Under the pieces are notes generated by a model. It was not told where the DNA came from and made no database searches. It saw only the letters and a list, made by a program, of their open reading frames with translations. Positions 50,743-63,040 of a DNA stretch of 64,000 nucleotides are shown piece after piece. Both the position numbers and the translations under genes were made by a program. Every line of letters starts with the position of its first letter. The first letter of the stretch is position 1. Source of the stretch: Sipunculus nudus (Eukaryota; Annelida; Sipuncula; Golfingiida; Sipunculidae); contig CM049315.1 of assembly GCA_026874595.1 (NCBI GenBank), positions 39,078,164 to 39,142,163 on the forward strand. Direction: 5' to 3'.

Positions 50743-51030
50743 ACATGCCTGTGATATTAACTAAGATTGATAATTCCGAACAGCCGGATATAGTTCATAC
50801 AGTAACGACAGGACAGCACTGGCTTAACGGTCTCCTTATATACCAATGAATTCATTAAATACTCAGCATTCTCGGAAAGGGCCAGCTCGAAAACTTAGAA
50901 TGTTCCATATAAAAGAGCTTCTGAACGGGAAGGCCTAAAGGAGACCCGGCCATCAGGCAATCTGTTTAACAAAGGCTGTACATCAATAACTGCTGAGCTG
51001 GAAATTCAATTCCGAAACAGTAGTCACCCT
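50743..51030 (-). promoter_or_regulatory. Tandem second copy of the promoter region
   Basis: Diverged copy of 50448-50742, offset 298 bp. Its TATA-like motif is the more canonical one, TATATAAG on the minus strand (50835-50842). The equivalent start codon position reads ATG TGA, so no protein starts there. It could act as an alternative upstream promoter. Confidence 0.7.
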
Positions 51031-52015
51031 TTGTGGGATGAATTGCATACTTCATCAGACAACTGTATTTCAGTATATATGAGTCTCTAAGCCCGTAATT
51101 TATATCAATTAATGCAGCAAGTACCTTTCTGTGCTTTGTTTACTGGTGGTACGCACGTGTAATACGCAGAACAGGATATTGTGTGTTGCATTAAAGGACA
51201 GCAGTCGGGTGGCATGTTTGTGTGATGTATATCTGGACCAGAGTTCTCTGTATCTATGTTATGTTCAATTCATAGCGATCGTCCAACTAACCTCCCCTTC
51301 ATCTTCCCGCATATATGGTCAAAATTTAGTAACTCCGTTTTATTTCGTTTTCCATACAAGGACAATAAACGCACATATTCTGTTAGCCGGACCCATTGCA
51401 ATAGAGCACACAACCTATTTAGCAAGCAGCGTTTGTTTCGTCTTATCTTCGGAGAAATAAAGGAGTGTAATGGATAAGGTAACTGTATGGTTCAAGAGGT
51501 GTTTATTTTAAATGTTCCAAGTTTTAACAATGTTACCATCTAAGATGAGGGGAGGAACACTAGCGTTGCTGGCTGTGTAAATTGTTTTAAATTATTCATT
51601 ATCTGAAGTCGGAAAAGAAATCGGGCATTGGATAGTAATAAGGCATTATAAACGTAAAAGCTGAGAACGTTTTCATTTCGATCATATAAAATATACTCCT
51701 AAGAAAAATATTGCTTTAAATGAGTTTCAGGATGGTCATGCTTCCTGAAATATAAGAAGCATGAAAATAGTATGCACATTGTATTCATGTAGTCATTTCG
51801 AACTCCAGTCGAAGACCGTACTTCAATGCAAATATCTCATTAAAAGAAATTTAATAAGAATATTTGAGATAACCTTGCTTATTTAAAGTTAGTTTAGAAG
51901 TGACCTTTACTTGAATGTTAAGTTACGATTAACCACTGATGTAGAGCTAAACTTTAGTATGTATACTCTTTTTTTAGTAAAATTTTTGTAGTATATGAAA
52001 AGAGTTTTCTTTTCT
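51031..52015. other. Intergenic, part of an older duplication
   Basis: 51211-51400 resembles 56480-56650 (TGTGTGATGTATAT, then TCAATTCATAGCGAT against TCAATTCACAGAGAT), in the same relation as the gene and its decayed paralogue. No gene is seen. Confidence 0.45.
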
Positions 52016-52185
52016 ACTGGACTCGAGATGGACTTGGTCTGATTTCTGTAGTTCTTACCTCCGAGTCCAAGTACATGTTCGAGTCCATGACCCTCGACTC
52101 AAAGTCCGAGTCCAAGCCATTAAGAATGTGGACTTTAATTCGCACTCGAGTCCAAGTTCGGACTCGAGTCCTACATTACTGACAG
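52016..52185. repeat. GAGTCC-motif cluster
   Basis: GAGTCC/GACTC words recur about ten times (for example GACTCGAGTCC, CCGAGTCCAAG), forming a degenerate low-complexity array. A smaller similar cluster lies near 12180-12215. Confidence 0.75.
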
Positions 52186-52682
52186 TTACAACTCCGGGAG
52201 AGTGTGTACGGGTGGTAACAGGACCAAGTGCAGGATATGTGCTCCCGTGAGTGTAATTTTTTTCAAGTCGTTAAATTGGACTGGAATTTCACGGAGTATA
52301 TTGACAATTTTGCTAGTCGCAGATCTGTATGTTGTGCTTTAAACACTGTTATTATGAGGTTTTAGAGTTATATTTTCAGAGGTTCTGAGGTAGATCTGAT
52401 AAAGCTTTTGCACTTTATATCTTGTTTTAGTTTTTACCGGTAAGCTTTTGAAATTTTACATATTATCTTGGCACGATTGCAGTTCTATGTATGTTTATGA
52501 AGCTTTACACTTTATTTTCGCATTTATGGTAAGTTTTTGAAGTGGTTGCATGTTAACCTTTTTATTTTTGTAGTTTAATGAATGTTGTTAAGGTTTTAAA
52601 CTATTGTTTCCGCACTTAAGGTTTCTGCTTTTAGTTTCAGATTTTTGGGACGTTATTTAATTTTTTTTTATTGATACAATAT

Positions 52683-53400
52683 GTGCCCTGTCGACTCCCC
52701 GGGTGTTCAAAATCATGTTTTTCTGCCGGTAGTTTGAAAAATATAGGTCACTATGACCAATACCAGGTTTCCATGGAGATTTGCCCAAGACTTCTCTGGA
52801 TATCACGTTAGAAGATATAAGGACTCAAGGATACAATTTATGCCCTGTCTGAGTTACTGCGTCCTCATAATGATGTTTTCGTCCCACAGATCGAAAAATA
52901 CAGGTCATATTGACTAAATATCATCATTTTTTTCAAGGAGATTTGCTTAGGTCTTCCCTTATTGTACAGATAAAAGTTTCTAGGTCTAACGGCCGTTCTT
53001 TTTGATTTAAAAGTATCAAAAATAATGAAATAAATGGCGCCACCAATCTTCAGGAACTGAGGAAATATCCCATGCTTGATATGCATGGAAAGCATCAGGC
53101 AACCAATGTATTTTTTATTCAGATACTGGCGCTTTTATATTTTTTAAAAATTATTCTGGGGTGCAATAACAGACATCGTAACCCATAGAATATAGGTTAC
53201 AGTGACCTAAATTCAGGTGTCGAGGGAGTTTTTAAGGACCTACATGGATGTCTAGAAAGAAGATTCTACGCACAATTGCACAGTAATGTTTTGTGCCCTG
53301 TCTGACTGTCATGGCGCTTAAAATTATTTTATTTTGTCCAGTAGCACGGAGAATATTAGTCACTTTGGCCTAATTTCAGGTTTCCACGGATTTTTGCCTG
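52683..53400 (+). repeat. Diverged tandem repeat, about 150 bp period
   Basis: Units share TGCCCTGTC (52683, 52841, 53295), a TATAGGTCA or TACAGGTCA segment, CAGGTTTCCA or similar, and GATTTGCC-like ends. About four units are present, one of them (about 53155-53290) strongly altered. No coding sense is seen. Confidence 0.65.
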
Positions 53401-53404
53401 ACTT

Positions 53405-53545
53405 TATTGGAGAATTGATTAGATTTTGGTGTGCATCCGGCACATAATCCGGATTCCTGATTCATCAAGGAATATTCACAAATGAATAGTCACGTAAGCA
53501 AAAATGAAAATCGGAATATGGGCCGAATACGTAAATGCAAACCCG
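53405..53545 (+). repeat. TG-rich interspersed element, copy 4 (partial, no TG tract)
   Basis: Contains GATTAGATTTTGGTGTGCATC, CACATAATCCGGATTC, AAGGAATATTCACAAATGAA and ATATGGGCCGAATACGTAAA, matching the 3' half of the copies at 8.6 and 23.4 kb. It occupies the place where exon 3 of the decayed paralogue would be expected. Confidence 0.7.
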
Positions 53546-53668
53546 GAATAGGGATCAACCTACAATCCCCGGGGACCCCGCAAGACGGCTGCTTGCATTC
53601 AATATAATCCACTCTTCTTATTTACCTTCGTTTTGATCCTCACTTAATATCACCGACACATCTTGTAC

Positions 53669-54012
53669 CGATGTCATACGCCTAAACCTGGTGATGTTTG
53701 CCATCTCTCGTTTGGTGAACAAACGCAGTCTTGACAGTCTTCCCCATGTCAGCCAGCTCCGTGGTGATTGTAGTCACCTTATCTAAGCTAAACTGGTTTT
53801 CAATATTTCTCCTCATTAGAAATACCAGACTTTCCGTGATCATGTGGTAGCTACCGCTTGGTAAACTAAAAGCACCATTGTCTTTGATTTTCCCATTGAT
53901 ATGTATGTCATTGTACGACATTAGTAATATAGCTCTTGACTGTCTGTCAAAACCCTGAATGGTTATAGGACATCAAAGATAAATTAATATGAACACTAAC
54001 TGCACTCCATTT

Positions 54013-54083
<71 letters not shown>

Positions 54084-54617
54084 GTGTGTGTGTCTGTGTT
54101 ACCGATAATCCCTTTGTACCTTTTATTCTGTTACAATATAAGACTGAGAAAGTCAGTCACGATATTACATTTATTTAAATCTAAAATGTCTTTCTTACTG
54201 ATACATCCTCTTAATCTCTCGTACCATCTTCTTAAAAAAGGAGAAATAATTGTATAATTTAGCATACATTGTGCGGGTAAATTTTTATATATTATTAACA
54301 GATCAATCATTCTTTCTCGTCTGACACTGGCGTCATGAGTGTCCGGGTATCCCTAATAAGCCCCAACAGAATATAGCAAACAGTTCGCCAAGAGAACCCA
54401 AATGTAGATCGGGCAGCGCTCGCTTGAAGCACACCAGAGGGCGCAGTCGTCTATTCTCGCAGTGAATTCTCTTCTCATTGAGAGGGCTCTGTGACTGGAG
54501 TAACTAGAAAGTTGTTCTTTTAAATTCCCAGTTGTATAGAGTTCTGCAATGTCGTGAGCAACAGAAAATAATGACGACAGGATGGCAATATTTTGCAAAA
54601 ATAAATATAAGCTTCAT
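53669..54617 (-). pseudogene. Decayed paralogue of the 48.5-50.4 kb secreted-protein gene
   Basis: Exon 1 is recognisable as ELYTTGNL, EFTARIDDCALWCA and RCPIYI, then CLLYSVGAY followed by an in-frame TAG where the intact copy has V, then GYPDTHDASVRRERM. The start ATG (54617) is one base out of frame with the signal-peptide remainder. The donor differs from the intact copy, and exon 2 has a stop near its start (YY*CRTM) and a frame change before INGKIKDNGAF. It continues SYHMITESLVFLMRRN and KTVKTAFVHQTRDGKHHQV, with another TAG just before the expected donor. Exon 3 is not found. Multiple independent lesions make this a pseudogene and not a sequencing artefact. Confidence 0.85.
54010..54082. 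repeat. (TA)n/(TG)n microsatellite in the pseudogene intron
   Basis: About 30 TA units followed by a short TG run, between the two recognisable exon remnants of the decayed paralogue. Confidence 0.9.
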
Positions 54618-54619
54618 CG

Positions 54620-57227
54620 GCATATTTACACCTAACACAGAATCGGCTCGTCAGGGGCGCCTCTTTATAAACGCTTGAGTGCCCATTTATAAACCACTAG
54701 CTGATACACCCAGTAAACATGGGTTTTAACGTCTTGTTTTTTTTTTTTTTTGGGGGGGGGGGGGGCAGTGAAGTGATGAAGTAGGGAATGTTGTGCGTGT
54801 AATAAAAGGAGATTTTATACGCGTTATACGAAGAGAAGTATTGTGGACTGGTTGGTGCGTAAATCGTCAATATCAGCTCAAGAATGATATAGATGTCCAC
54901 AATATGGGTGATAGTAATGTTTGAATTTCAATAATCAAAATATCTGGATGCATTTGCGTAAGTCGAAAAAAAAATAAACAGTGTAGGTAGAGGGAAGGAA
55001 CGCAATCTTTTTTTTTTTAAACACGCGGCTGTTATTATAGACATTCCGATCTTTGCCGAAACCAGTTGGGCTGTTTCCGCTGATAGCGTACACGTAATTT
55101 ATAAACAACTCAAAAGTCACTCCAAATGATGTGTTCATGAAAATGCTTTATTTTCATATCGGTGAGGTAACTGCGGGAACCAGTGGCGGATCCAGATGTC
55201 CCCTGCAATACATAGAACATTCTAAATATGTAAAGTAATGAGGAAATTCGGAAGCACCTTTCACACAAATATTATGAAAATTCTCTTTTCTTAAAATATT
55301 TTGCATAACGTAGTCAAACTTTGCGTGTTGCGGGCTAAAATTTTATATTTCCAAAAAAATTGGATATTAATTTGAAAGTCCAAACATTGAATATTTTAAA
55401 ACAAATTGATATCTATATGGTGAAAATGCTCACCTACGTTTATAACTTGCAAAATACTTTAAATGCAATCCTCGTGATAGTGTAATTGATATGTTTAGTC
55501 GCATGTTTAATCTGCGTGCAATTTATCGGCTTTTGTGGTCTAAGTAGCCCCTAGGACTCAACAGAGCACAGGTACTGAGTTCGAGTATTAGCTGAGGAGC
55601 CGTGAAATTTGCCGCAACCCCAGCTGAGCTCTGTCTATGGCTTATGAAGGCCTGGTCTCATTCACAGGCGAAAGGCGGGGGGGGGGGGGGGGTAGGGCGA
55701 TATACGGTGTTATGACCCAACAGAGTTTAATAACAGAAGGACTTCCTATTTATATCACAGGGCTGATCATTTCCTCAAATTAATTATGAAATAAAATGTT
55801 ATCAATTGTGAGTAAATGAACAATTTAATTGCTAGGATATAAAATAATATGTAAAAATTAAAATTTATTAATAATGACTGCGAAAAAAAATTGATAAAAT
55901 GTGAAATGAACGGATCCGTGGATTCAGGGCCCAGGTTCCGGGGACTGAAGCGGAAAACACACAAAAAACACTCAAAGTGATGGGTACATTAAGATATTTT
56001 TATTCTCAAATCACTGCGGGACAATGACCTTTAAAAGAAGTATGGCATAGTATCATAGGCAATGGGGTTTCAGAGAACATTGAGGACAAAGGTTGAGCGA
56101 GTTCCTGTTTTAAGTATTAGAATGGCTATCCCGGTCGAAGTGACATATGGACTGTCCTGAATAGCATGAGATTCTTCATGCTTCAGAAACGTTTCCATGA
56201 AAGGCGGTTTTTATGTGTCACGGCAAGCAGACCAGGCAAATATAATAATCCATTCTGTATTAGCAGGTATTGACATACTCAAAACTCGGTTATTTTGATT
56301 ATAAAGGCGACCTGCCTCATAAATTCTCGCATGATTCATCTAATGTGTGGCTCCCCGCCAGAAATCAATATCGTTTTATTTACCCTGAACCTTACTGCAT
56401 AGCTAGTGGCATTTATCGATGTATGAAATGGTATTAATTTAGCAGAACAAAATGCAACATGAAGGAGGGCCAGTATCCACGCTTGTGTGATATATACTGA
56501 TTTGTCCTCTATTTATATGCCGTATTCAATTCACAGAGATAATCCAATTAGTATATTTATCACTATGGGGACGCTCCCTGTTTGACTAATAATTTCTGAC
56601 CCCACCGAAAACACTTCATATCAGTCAAGCACAAAAACACGTAATGATAAAGTATAACGCTGACCTTGTTTGTACTAATGTTTTTTTTTTAGAAATATCA
56701 GGTCTACAAACCCCTCATGCCATCTGAGTTCTCTTTGTAAATTACCATAACAAATTCTTTCTGAGAAAATGCCCGTGATCACAAGCTGACTACTGAAAAC
56801 ATCCAAAGCATTAGTTACTTCCATTCATGTATTAATTTCAAGTCTTTAAGGCAAATAGGTGTCATTCGTATGAAATCGGATTCTTTTGCTCATTTAGTGT
56901 TTCAAAAAAAATTGCCTACGTATTAATGACATCTGTGTTGTAAACTACATCTGAGTTTGTTCTGGATAACCTTGCGGACTTGAAAAATGTTTCAATGTGG
57001 TGAAATTTGAAAATACAAATACTATTTTACTACACTATATAATACTGTAATATATAAATACATTACAAAACCTGTTTCATATTTTGATTAATATATTAGT
57101 TAGCAGGGTTTCAGAAACATTGAAATTAAGCTGTAAAATGTTATTTATGGTCCTGTCCTAAATATACAGTATCTCATCTAATTACTTTGTCATCTGCCAG
57201 ATGAATTTTATTGTGCATCCAAAGCTA
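54620..57227. other. Intergenic, no gene seen
   Basis: Poly-G tracts at about 54752-54766 and 55678-55692, and AT-rich sequence. The part at 56480-56650 is related to 51211-51400. Short open frames show no motifs. Confidence 0.5.
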
Positions 57228-57935
57228 TTCTTACGCACTTTACACAGCGCTTTAACTATAGGCTTACTTCTTATATCGTAAGCGCTGTTTGTTATGACCT
57301 CGTATCCCGAATTGCCACACAAGAGGGGAGTACTGTATTATTGTCCAATCAGATGAGATTGTGCTTGAAGACACGGCCAAGCAAGGAATACACAGAGCCA
57401 ATCATGTTCATTTCGTTTTGAGTGACAGCTCATCGTCCCGGTAACCGTCTGAACAGACCACAGGCTCAGAGAGAATTGCCCCTGACGTGGTTTGCTTAGG
57501 GCCTTGGGCACAAAGGATGCTCGGCCGGTGAGCTGTAATTCAAACGAAACGTAACAACAAAAACTGCGTGCACACCTCGCTGGCTGGTTTCAGTTCTGCA
57601 GACAACAGATACATGGTTACGCTAACACAGTCATAATGTCATAATCGAATCGGTCGATAAATGCGAGAACGCAGAGGGAGCAATTTGAATTCGACCATAT
57701 CTCTCAACAAGCGGCGCTTTAAGCGCCGGTATGGGCGGAGCCAGGATGCCTGTCGAGTGTTTGTTTATTGGCATCTGGTTGGCTGCTTGTCACATCATAC
57801 GCACATTTATTTCAGCGGACAACGAACCGCCATCTGGTGTCTAAATATATCATAAACGGTCAAAGCTGGCAGCGTGAAAATCAGTTGCTTCTTTAGAAGC
57901 GCAAGATTTCAACTTCCTCGGGAGCGTAAGCTTTT
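57228..57935. repeat. 0.7-kb dispersed repeat, copy 2
   Basis: Same-orientation partner of 5372-6080, aligned over its full length; the flanks on both sides differ, which sets the element boundaries. Confidence 0.85.
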
Positions 57936-58567
57936 CCAGGTGAGGTAAATCCTATAATTCAATGACAACCTCAGTCTCATCCAACTTTATGCTTTGCCTT
58001 CCTAAGTTTCAGAGATATTCATTCGTGTTGCCTTAATTTCTGCTCCCCGATTGTTATAGTCGTGCATCTTCAATACATATTTACCCTTGGGTACCGGGAG
58101 TCCTGAAATGCGGCAAAGAAACCACAAAGATTGCTTGCACGAAGAAGGGTCCGTGCTGTTTTACACGAGGTCAACCTATCTCAGAGATTAATTTTTTTGC
58201 TGTTTTGAGTAAGATTAACTATTAGGGCACCAGTAAATGCGATTATATAAACAGAGACTATTCGGCGAAGTTTAAGTATATTCATAACTGCTGATGGTCC
58301 TTAGGCCTTTATTTTCAAGAAATGCAACACAAAAAATACCTTGAATTCCAGTGAAGAATCGGAATCAGTACGCAGTTATGTTTATTTGTAAGTGAAATAG
58401 AGTTTCATAGATAACAATATTTTGTGTTGAACTAGTTTATTTAACAATTGGGACTTTGAAAGCCAATTATAAAAAAAGATGTATATATGTGTATAAATTA
58501 TATAGTGTTCTGCTAAAAAAGTCATTTCATTCATAATCGACTAACTTTTTACCTATGACAAACACAC

Positions 58568-59581
58568 ACACGTCTATAAACATACAAATACATATGCTAC
58601 CTGAGAAAGGCGTTGTCACTGGGAATAAGACGTGTTAACGAAATCAGCGGTACAGATGACCATGGGATAAGGTTTATCAGGTCTCAGCCCAATAACACAC
58701 CGAAGTATAACATGATACTATAGCCCACGTCTGGATCGAACTGGTGGTCAAGGCAGGACCACCAGATGAAATCGGAGAAGGTTGTGTGATTTTCCATATA
58801 TTTATGTTGATTGGCCCTAATAAGTATATGCAGTAGATAATTTTGCATCAGACCTGCTTATTCCATGACAATTTACAGTACTGAAACCAAAAAATTAATA
58901 CTGTTGGAATATTTTTTCTGGGCCTATCTTTTTCACATTGGCAGCTATACGTTTCGCATACAAGAGACGACATATGCATGTGTATACAAATAACGCATGT
59001 GTCTGTAACATGCCTTAGACTATAACCTCAACTGACTACACTGAATAAACATCGTGAATTACGATGTCGCCTGAGCTTCAACTAATACAAAGCATCTTTC
59101 ATATGATTTCACGGTATAGAATGCTTCTTTATACAATCGTTATATCAACGATATTTCCCAAGCAATGAACTGTCGGACCTATGTTGTCTATCGGGAAAAA
59201 AACTTCTCACTTAAAAAAATCCGTACACCCTGTATATGCCTCACGTCTCTTTCCAAAATTTATTTTTGTGTGATTTCTGGAATAGAATAATTTTTTTCTT
59301 TCTATATTGATATTTTGGGGAGAGTGTTCCTGGAGAATTCCAGCAAAAGTAGTATTTATCTATATAAGTGAATACATGACAAAAGTGTCTCTTTTACCGC
59401 ACATCATTATAGAGTGGATGAAATAGAAAAGAAATCTGCGTTAAAAATAACGCACCGTGTGAATTTATACTTACATAAAGTATAGAAATTACCCAAACAG
59501 TAGAATATGTATTAAAGTTACAATACTCTGTAAACTTTCAGTTAGTATTACTTATGGCTAACATGCTGGCCTATTGCTAAG
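58568..59581 (+). promoter_or_regulatory. 5' flank of the carbohydrate-binding gene, duplicated at 61.1 kb
   Basis: Segments 58568-58880 and 59375-59581 recur at 61125-61440 and 61485-61680 (for example GTGTTAACGAAA with ACAGATGACCA, and AGAAATTACCCAAA with TACAATACTCTGTAAA). The middle part is missing from the second copy. No clear TATA box was found. Confidence 0.6.
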
Positions 59582-60710
59582 ATGGCCGTCATCATGAAAC
59601 CATTGTGGATGTTACTCATCTTGGTGATCATGTCAACATCTGGACAAACAGAGCTTTTCAAGAACCCCGATTTTGTATTGCCATTTGACGAACAAAATAA
59701 CTGGTGGGGACTGGGAAGTAATCTACTACAAAGCAATGAAGCGTACCGGGGCACGTATAGCGGTCAGATCACGAATAGGTAAGAGGATTCACGAATTAGG
59801 GAGCTCATCATTTTCAATACCTTTCCAATTTACAGCCAATGTGGTTTCAATTTTCTCCATGAAACTTATGAGTCAAGAGGAAAAGTGAATACAGTTCCCA
59901 ATTGAACCAGAAATTGCAACAAGGACTTGTATGTTTTATTACAGACAAGCAGTATGTTCCCAATCAGCCAAATCAAAGTTATGCCTTTTCCGCACGAGTG
60001 AAGTTACTGAATCAGCAAGATGGAAAGATGTGGCACTTCATGAAACCTACAATGTTTATCACCTATACCAACGGTACGTAAACGAGTATACGTTAACAAG
60101 GAGCCTTGGTATACAATAACTGTTCTATTTACTCTAACTTTGATATGGCAAACTTCACCAGCAAATTAATCATTATGACTCGTAGGGTTTCATCGTAACC
60201 CAGCTGTTTAGTTATAATAATTAGGTAATATAATTCCAATATTAATAATTGATGAATAAGTTTAGAAGCCTCGTAGACCAGGAAAAGTATAACCCAAATG
60301 TGCTTTATCTCACTGACCATTTCGCAGGCGAAATTGTGTGCCTTGTGTATACAGTTCTTAATTACTCATATTGTATGGACGTTTCCGTACATGTGATTTA
60401 CTGATGATTCTGGAATGGCGTTTGAAATTTACCTTTGATCGTCACGGTCTTATCCCTCGAGGAAAACCTCTTGTGCCATGGACATATTGTAAAAGAGGAT
60501 ATGCCATGGCTTTCAAATAATATGGCAAATAATTCTTGTTTCATGTATAACAGGAGAAGAGGATTACAAAACACTTTGAGAGTCCCCGTATATGATGCAA
60601 GCGGATGGATGGATTCAAACTGTAGGAGATGCATCTACAGATGGCAGGGGTTGGAGCTTAACGAGACCACTGAGTGTCATATTTACAGTCGTTTTGTATA
60701 AGTTTAAATT
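59582..60710 (+). pseudogene. Carbohydrate-binding module gene (CBM4/9-like, GH10-xylanase type), disrupted
   Basis: Exon 1 (59582-59778) encodes a signal peptide and ELFKNPDFVLPFDEQNNWWG, then EAYRGTYSGQITNR, the start of the CBM4/9-type module that precedes GH10 domains in mollusc proteins. Exon 2 (about 59945-60075), in the frame that fits the module, reads QYVPNQPNQSYAFSARVKLL and KMWHFMKPTMFITYTN. That frame does not join exon 1, because the splice leaves one base too many. Exon 3 (from about 60554) joins exon 2 in phase as GEEDYKTL, then has TGA where a residue is expected, then ADGWIQTVGDASTDGRGW. One frameshift and one stop argue for a pseudogene. No GH10 catalytic domain is found downstream. 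The module normally binds beta-glycans extracellularly. Confidence 0.65.
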
Positions 60711-61124
60711 GAGATCGCCTTGAAAACTTTTTTATGACTGCTGAAGATACAATACGGTAGAAGGTCTGAAAGTTACTTTCCCTGAATCAGTTCTATGCAT
60801 TGGATCAGACACACTAACTATAACAAAGAGATTGAATCAGAATTTGTTGGTGAAGTAGAATTTCCCAGATAGCCTGTGTTTTACATTATATTTTATGCCT
60901 ATTTGTATTGTCAAAGGGGAAAGTGACTGCTAAATAATTAAAAAAAAAAATAACCAACCTGCAAAGGTTTCACGAATATTGGAACGACAGAATGACCCGG
61001 TTTCATATAAACGAAAATCCCTTCCCTAAGAAGCGATGTGTAGGTGCGTGTATGTCTTTTTCATTGTTCGACAATTAAAAGTGTTGTGCTCAAAAGGCAT
61101 TGAATTCTTAATATACGACCTATA

Positions 61125-61868
61125 TACCTATGGCAAATACATATGTATACACATTTATAAACATTAAACGAGATCAGATGTCTGCGAACAGTGGGAATAT
61201 GACATGTGTTAACGAAACCAGCGATACAGATGACCACATAACACATCGCTCGATAACACACTGAAGCATAGAATGATAATATAGCCCGCGTTTGGAACTA
61301 GTGGCCAGGCCAGAACCTCCAGATGCAAACGGACAAGGCTGTGTGATTAATCATTTATTCATGTTTATTGGCCCTACTGAGTGCATGTAGGCAAATAATA
61401 ATACATTTTTTCTATATTATGATATGAAATATCACAGCAACTTTTACTGTAAAACTAATTTTCTGTTTGCTTTTTCAGACATATAAATTGTCTTCAACCG
61501 CACATCACTATAGAGCGGAAGAAAGAGAGAATAAACTTTCGTTAATAATTACTCACTGTGTGAACATTATACCTACATAAAGTAGAGAAATTACCCAAAT
61601 AGTAGGATTTGTTTTAATGTTACAATACTCTGTAAAATATCAGTTGTTATGATATATGACCAACATGCTGACCTCTTGCTTAGATGGTCGTCATCCTGGA
61701 ACCATTGTGAATCTTACTCATTTTTATGATCACGTCAACATCTGAACAAACAGAGCTATTCAAGAATCCCGATTTTGAGTTGCCTTTTGACAGACAAAAT
61801 AACTTTTGGGGTTTGGGAATTAATCAAGTACGAAGCAATGAAGTCTACCGGTGCACATACAGCAGTTA
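61125..61868 (+). pseudogene. Partial second copy: 5' flank and exon 1 of the carbohydrate-binding gene
   Basis: The equivalent ATG is at 61684, but the frame has an early TGA after MVVILEPL. The same frame continues TSEQTELFKNPDFELPFDRQ and NFWGLGINQ, then ends in TAA, with no donor equivalent to that of the first copy. Exons 2 and 3 are not seen. It keeps the upstream sequence of the first copy in shortened form, so it is a tandem duplication about 2.1-2.6 kb long that has since decayed. Confidence 0.85.
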
Positions 61869-61869
61869 A

Positions 61870-63040
61870 AAGGAATAAATGACAATGCTGTAATATCTCA
61901 TCACTGATTATATTTATGTACATGGGTCTTACCTCAAGCTTCTGGAATATTCACATTTAAAAAATTAAAAAAGCACAGATTGCTTTAAAGGAGTATACCA
62001 AACAATGTGGTGATAACAACAACGAAGCACATATGGCGTCGTTAACGTTTTCTCGAGTGCACTAAATATTTTCTAGATATTGGGACAACTATTCTAAAAT
62101 TTTTCCAACAGAAATCATCCTAGATTGCATCTTTCTGGAAGTCCCCGACTCAGGGGTCTACTACCTTGTCAATTTGAATTCTCTGACTGAAGTGACACTC
62201 AGTCCCACCTAGCGGGAGGAGGCTGATTTAGCCATAGATTTTTTGGAAGGCCGACATGCAGATCCTGTAATGTTTGTTCTCTTGTTGGTTGCGTTATCTC
62301 TATTACGTGTATATGCATTAGTGTATATAATAATTATATTATATAAAAATAAATTAATAATACAGCATGACTCTCTTTGTGCTATATTTAAAATGCATTT
62401 TTATAGATGGTTGAAATCAAATGAATAGTTTTCAACATTGAAGTATTAAATGATAGAGATAATGATATATACATCCGGCAGAATATTGCATGACACAAAA
62501 TACTTATATTTTAAAAGTATGTATTTACATTTTTTTGTGTAACATTGATATCTAAATTTGTTTGCTACAGATAGAATCTGAATCCAAGTATTGATCCTCT
62601 CGCCGTAGACACTGAAGTGAGTACGTGTTCACGCCCATGTATACGAACAACCGCACCATTTAAATAGGAAGATATATTGTTACGCATAACCAAGTATAGG
62701 CTCCTATCAAATGCTGTATTACACATTTCTTTTGCGACAACGGGGGAATCATAAAATAAAAATACCCAGCATTTAAAATAAAAACCCTAAAATAATATTT
62801 AAGGTATTATCCGTGCTTAGATAGTTAAGTTAGTATTTTGCTCCTAGGTTGATGAAAAATGGTTTTATTTCTAAAAGTGGCAAGGTTCTGCGAACAAATA
62901 CCTGTATATCGTACTTTATTTATCCAAAACGGTGGGACTACCTCCATTTCCCCAACCCTCTACACACAGGGCCCCTTTCCCTGTCGAAAGATATAGGGGC
63001 GGTGGTCGGGGTTAGGGATGGTTCCCCGGACAACGGCTAG
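61870..63040. other. Intergenic, no gene seen
   Basis: AT-rich; short open frames without motifs. It leads into the satellite at about 63040. Confidence 0.5.

Noticed and set aside
60960-61020. Possible GH10 exon downstream of the carbohydrate-binding module (frame reading FHEYWNDRMTRFHINE)
   Set aside because: The short frame does not show a GH10 catalytic motif and lacks good splice sites.
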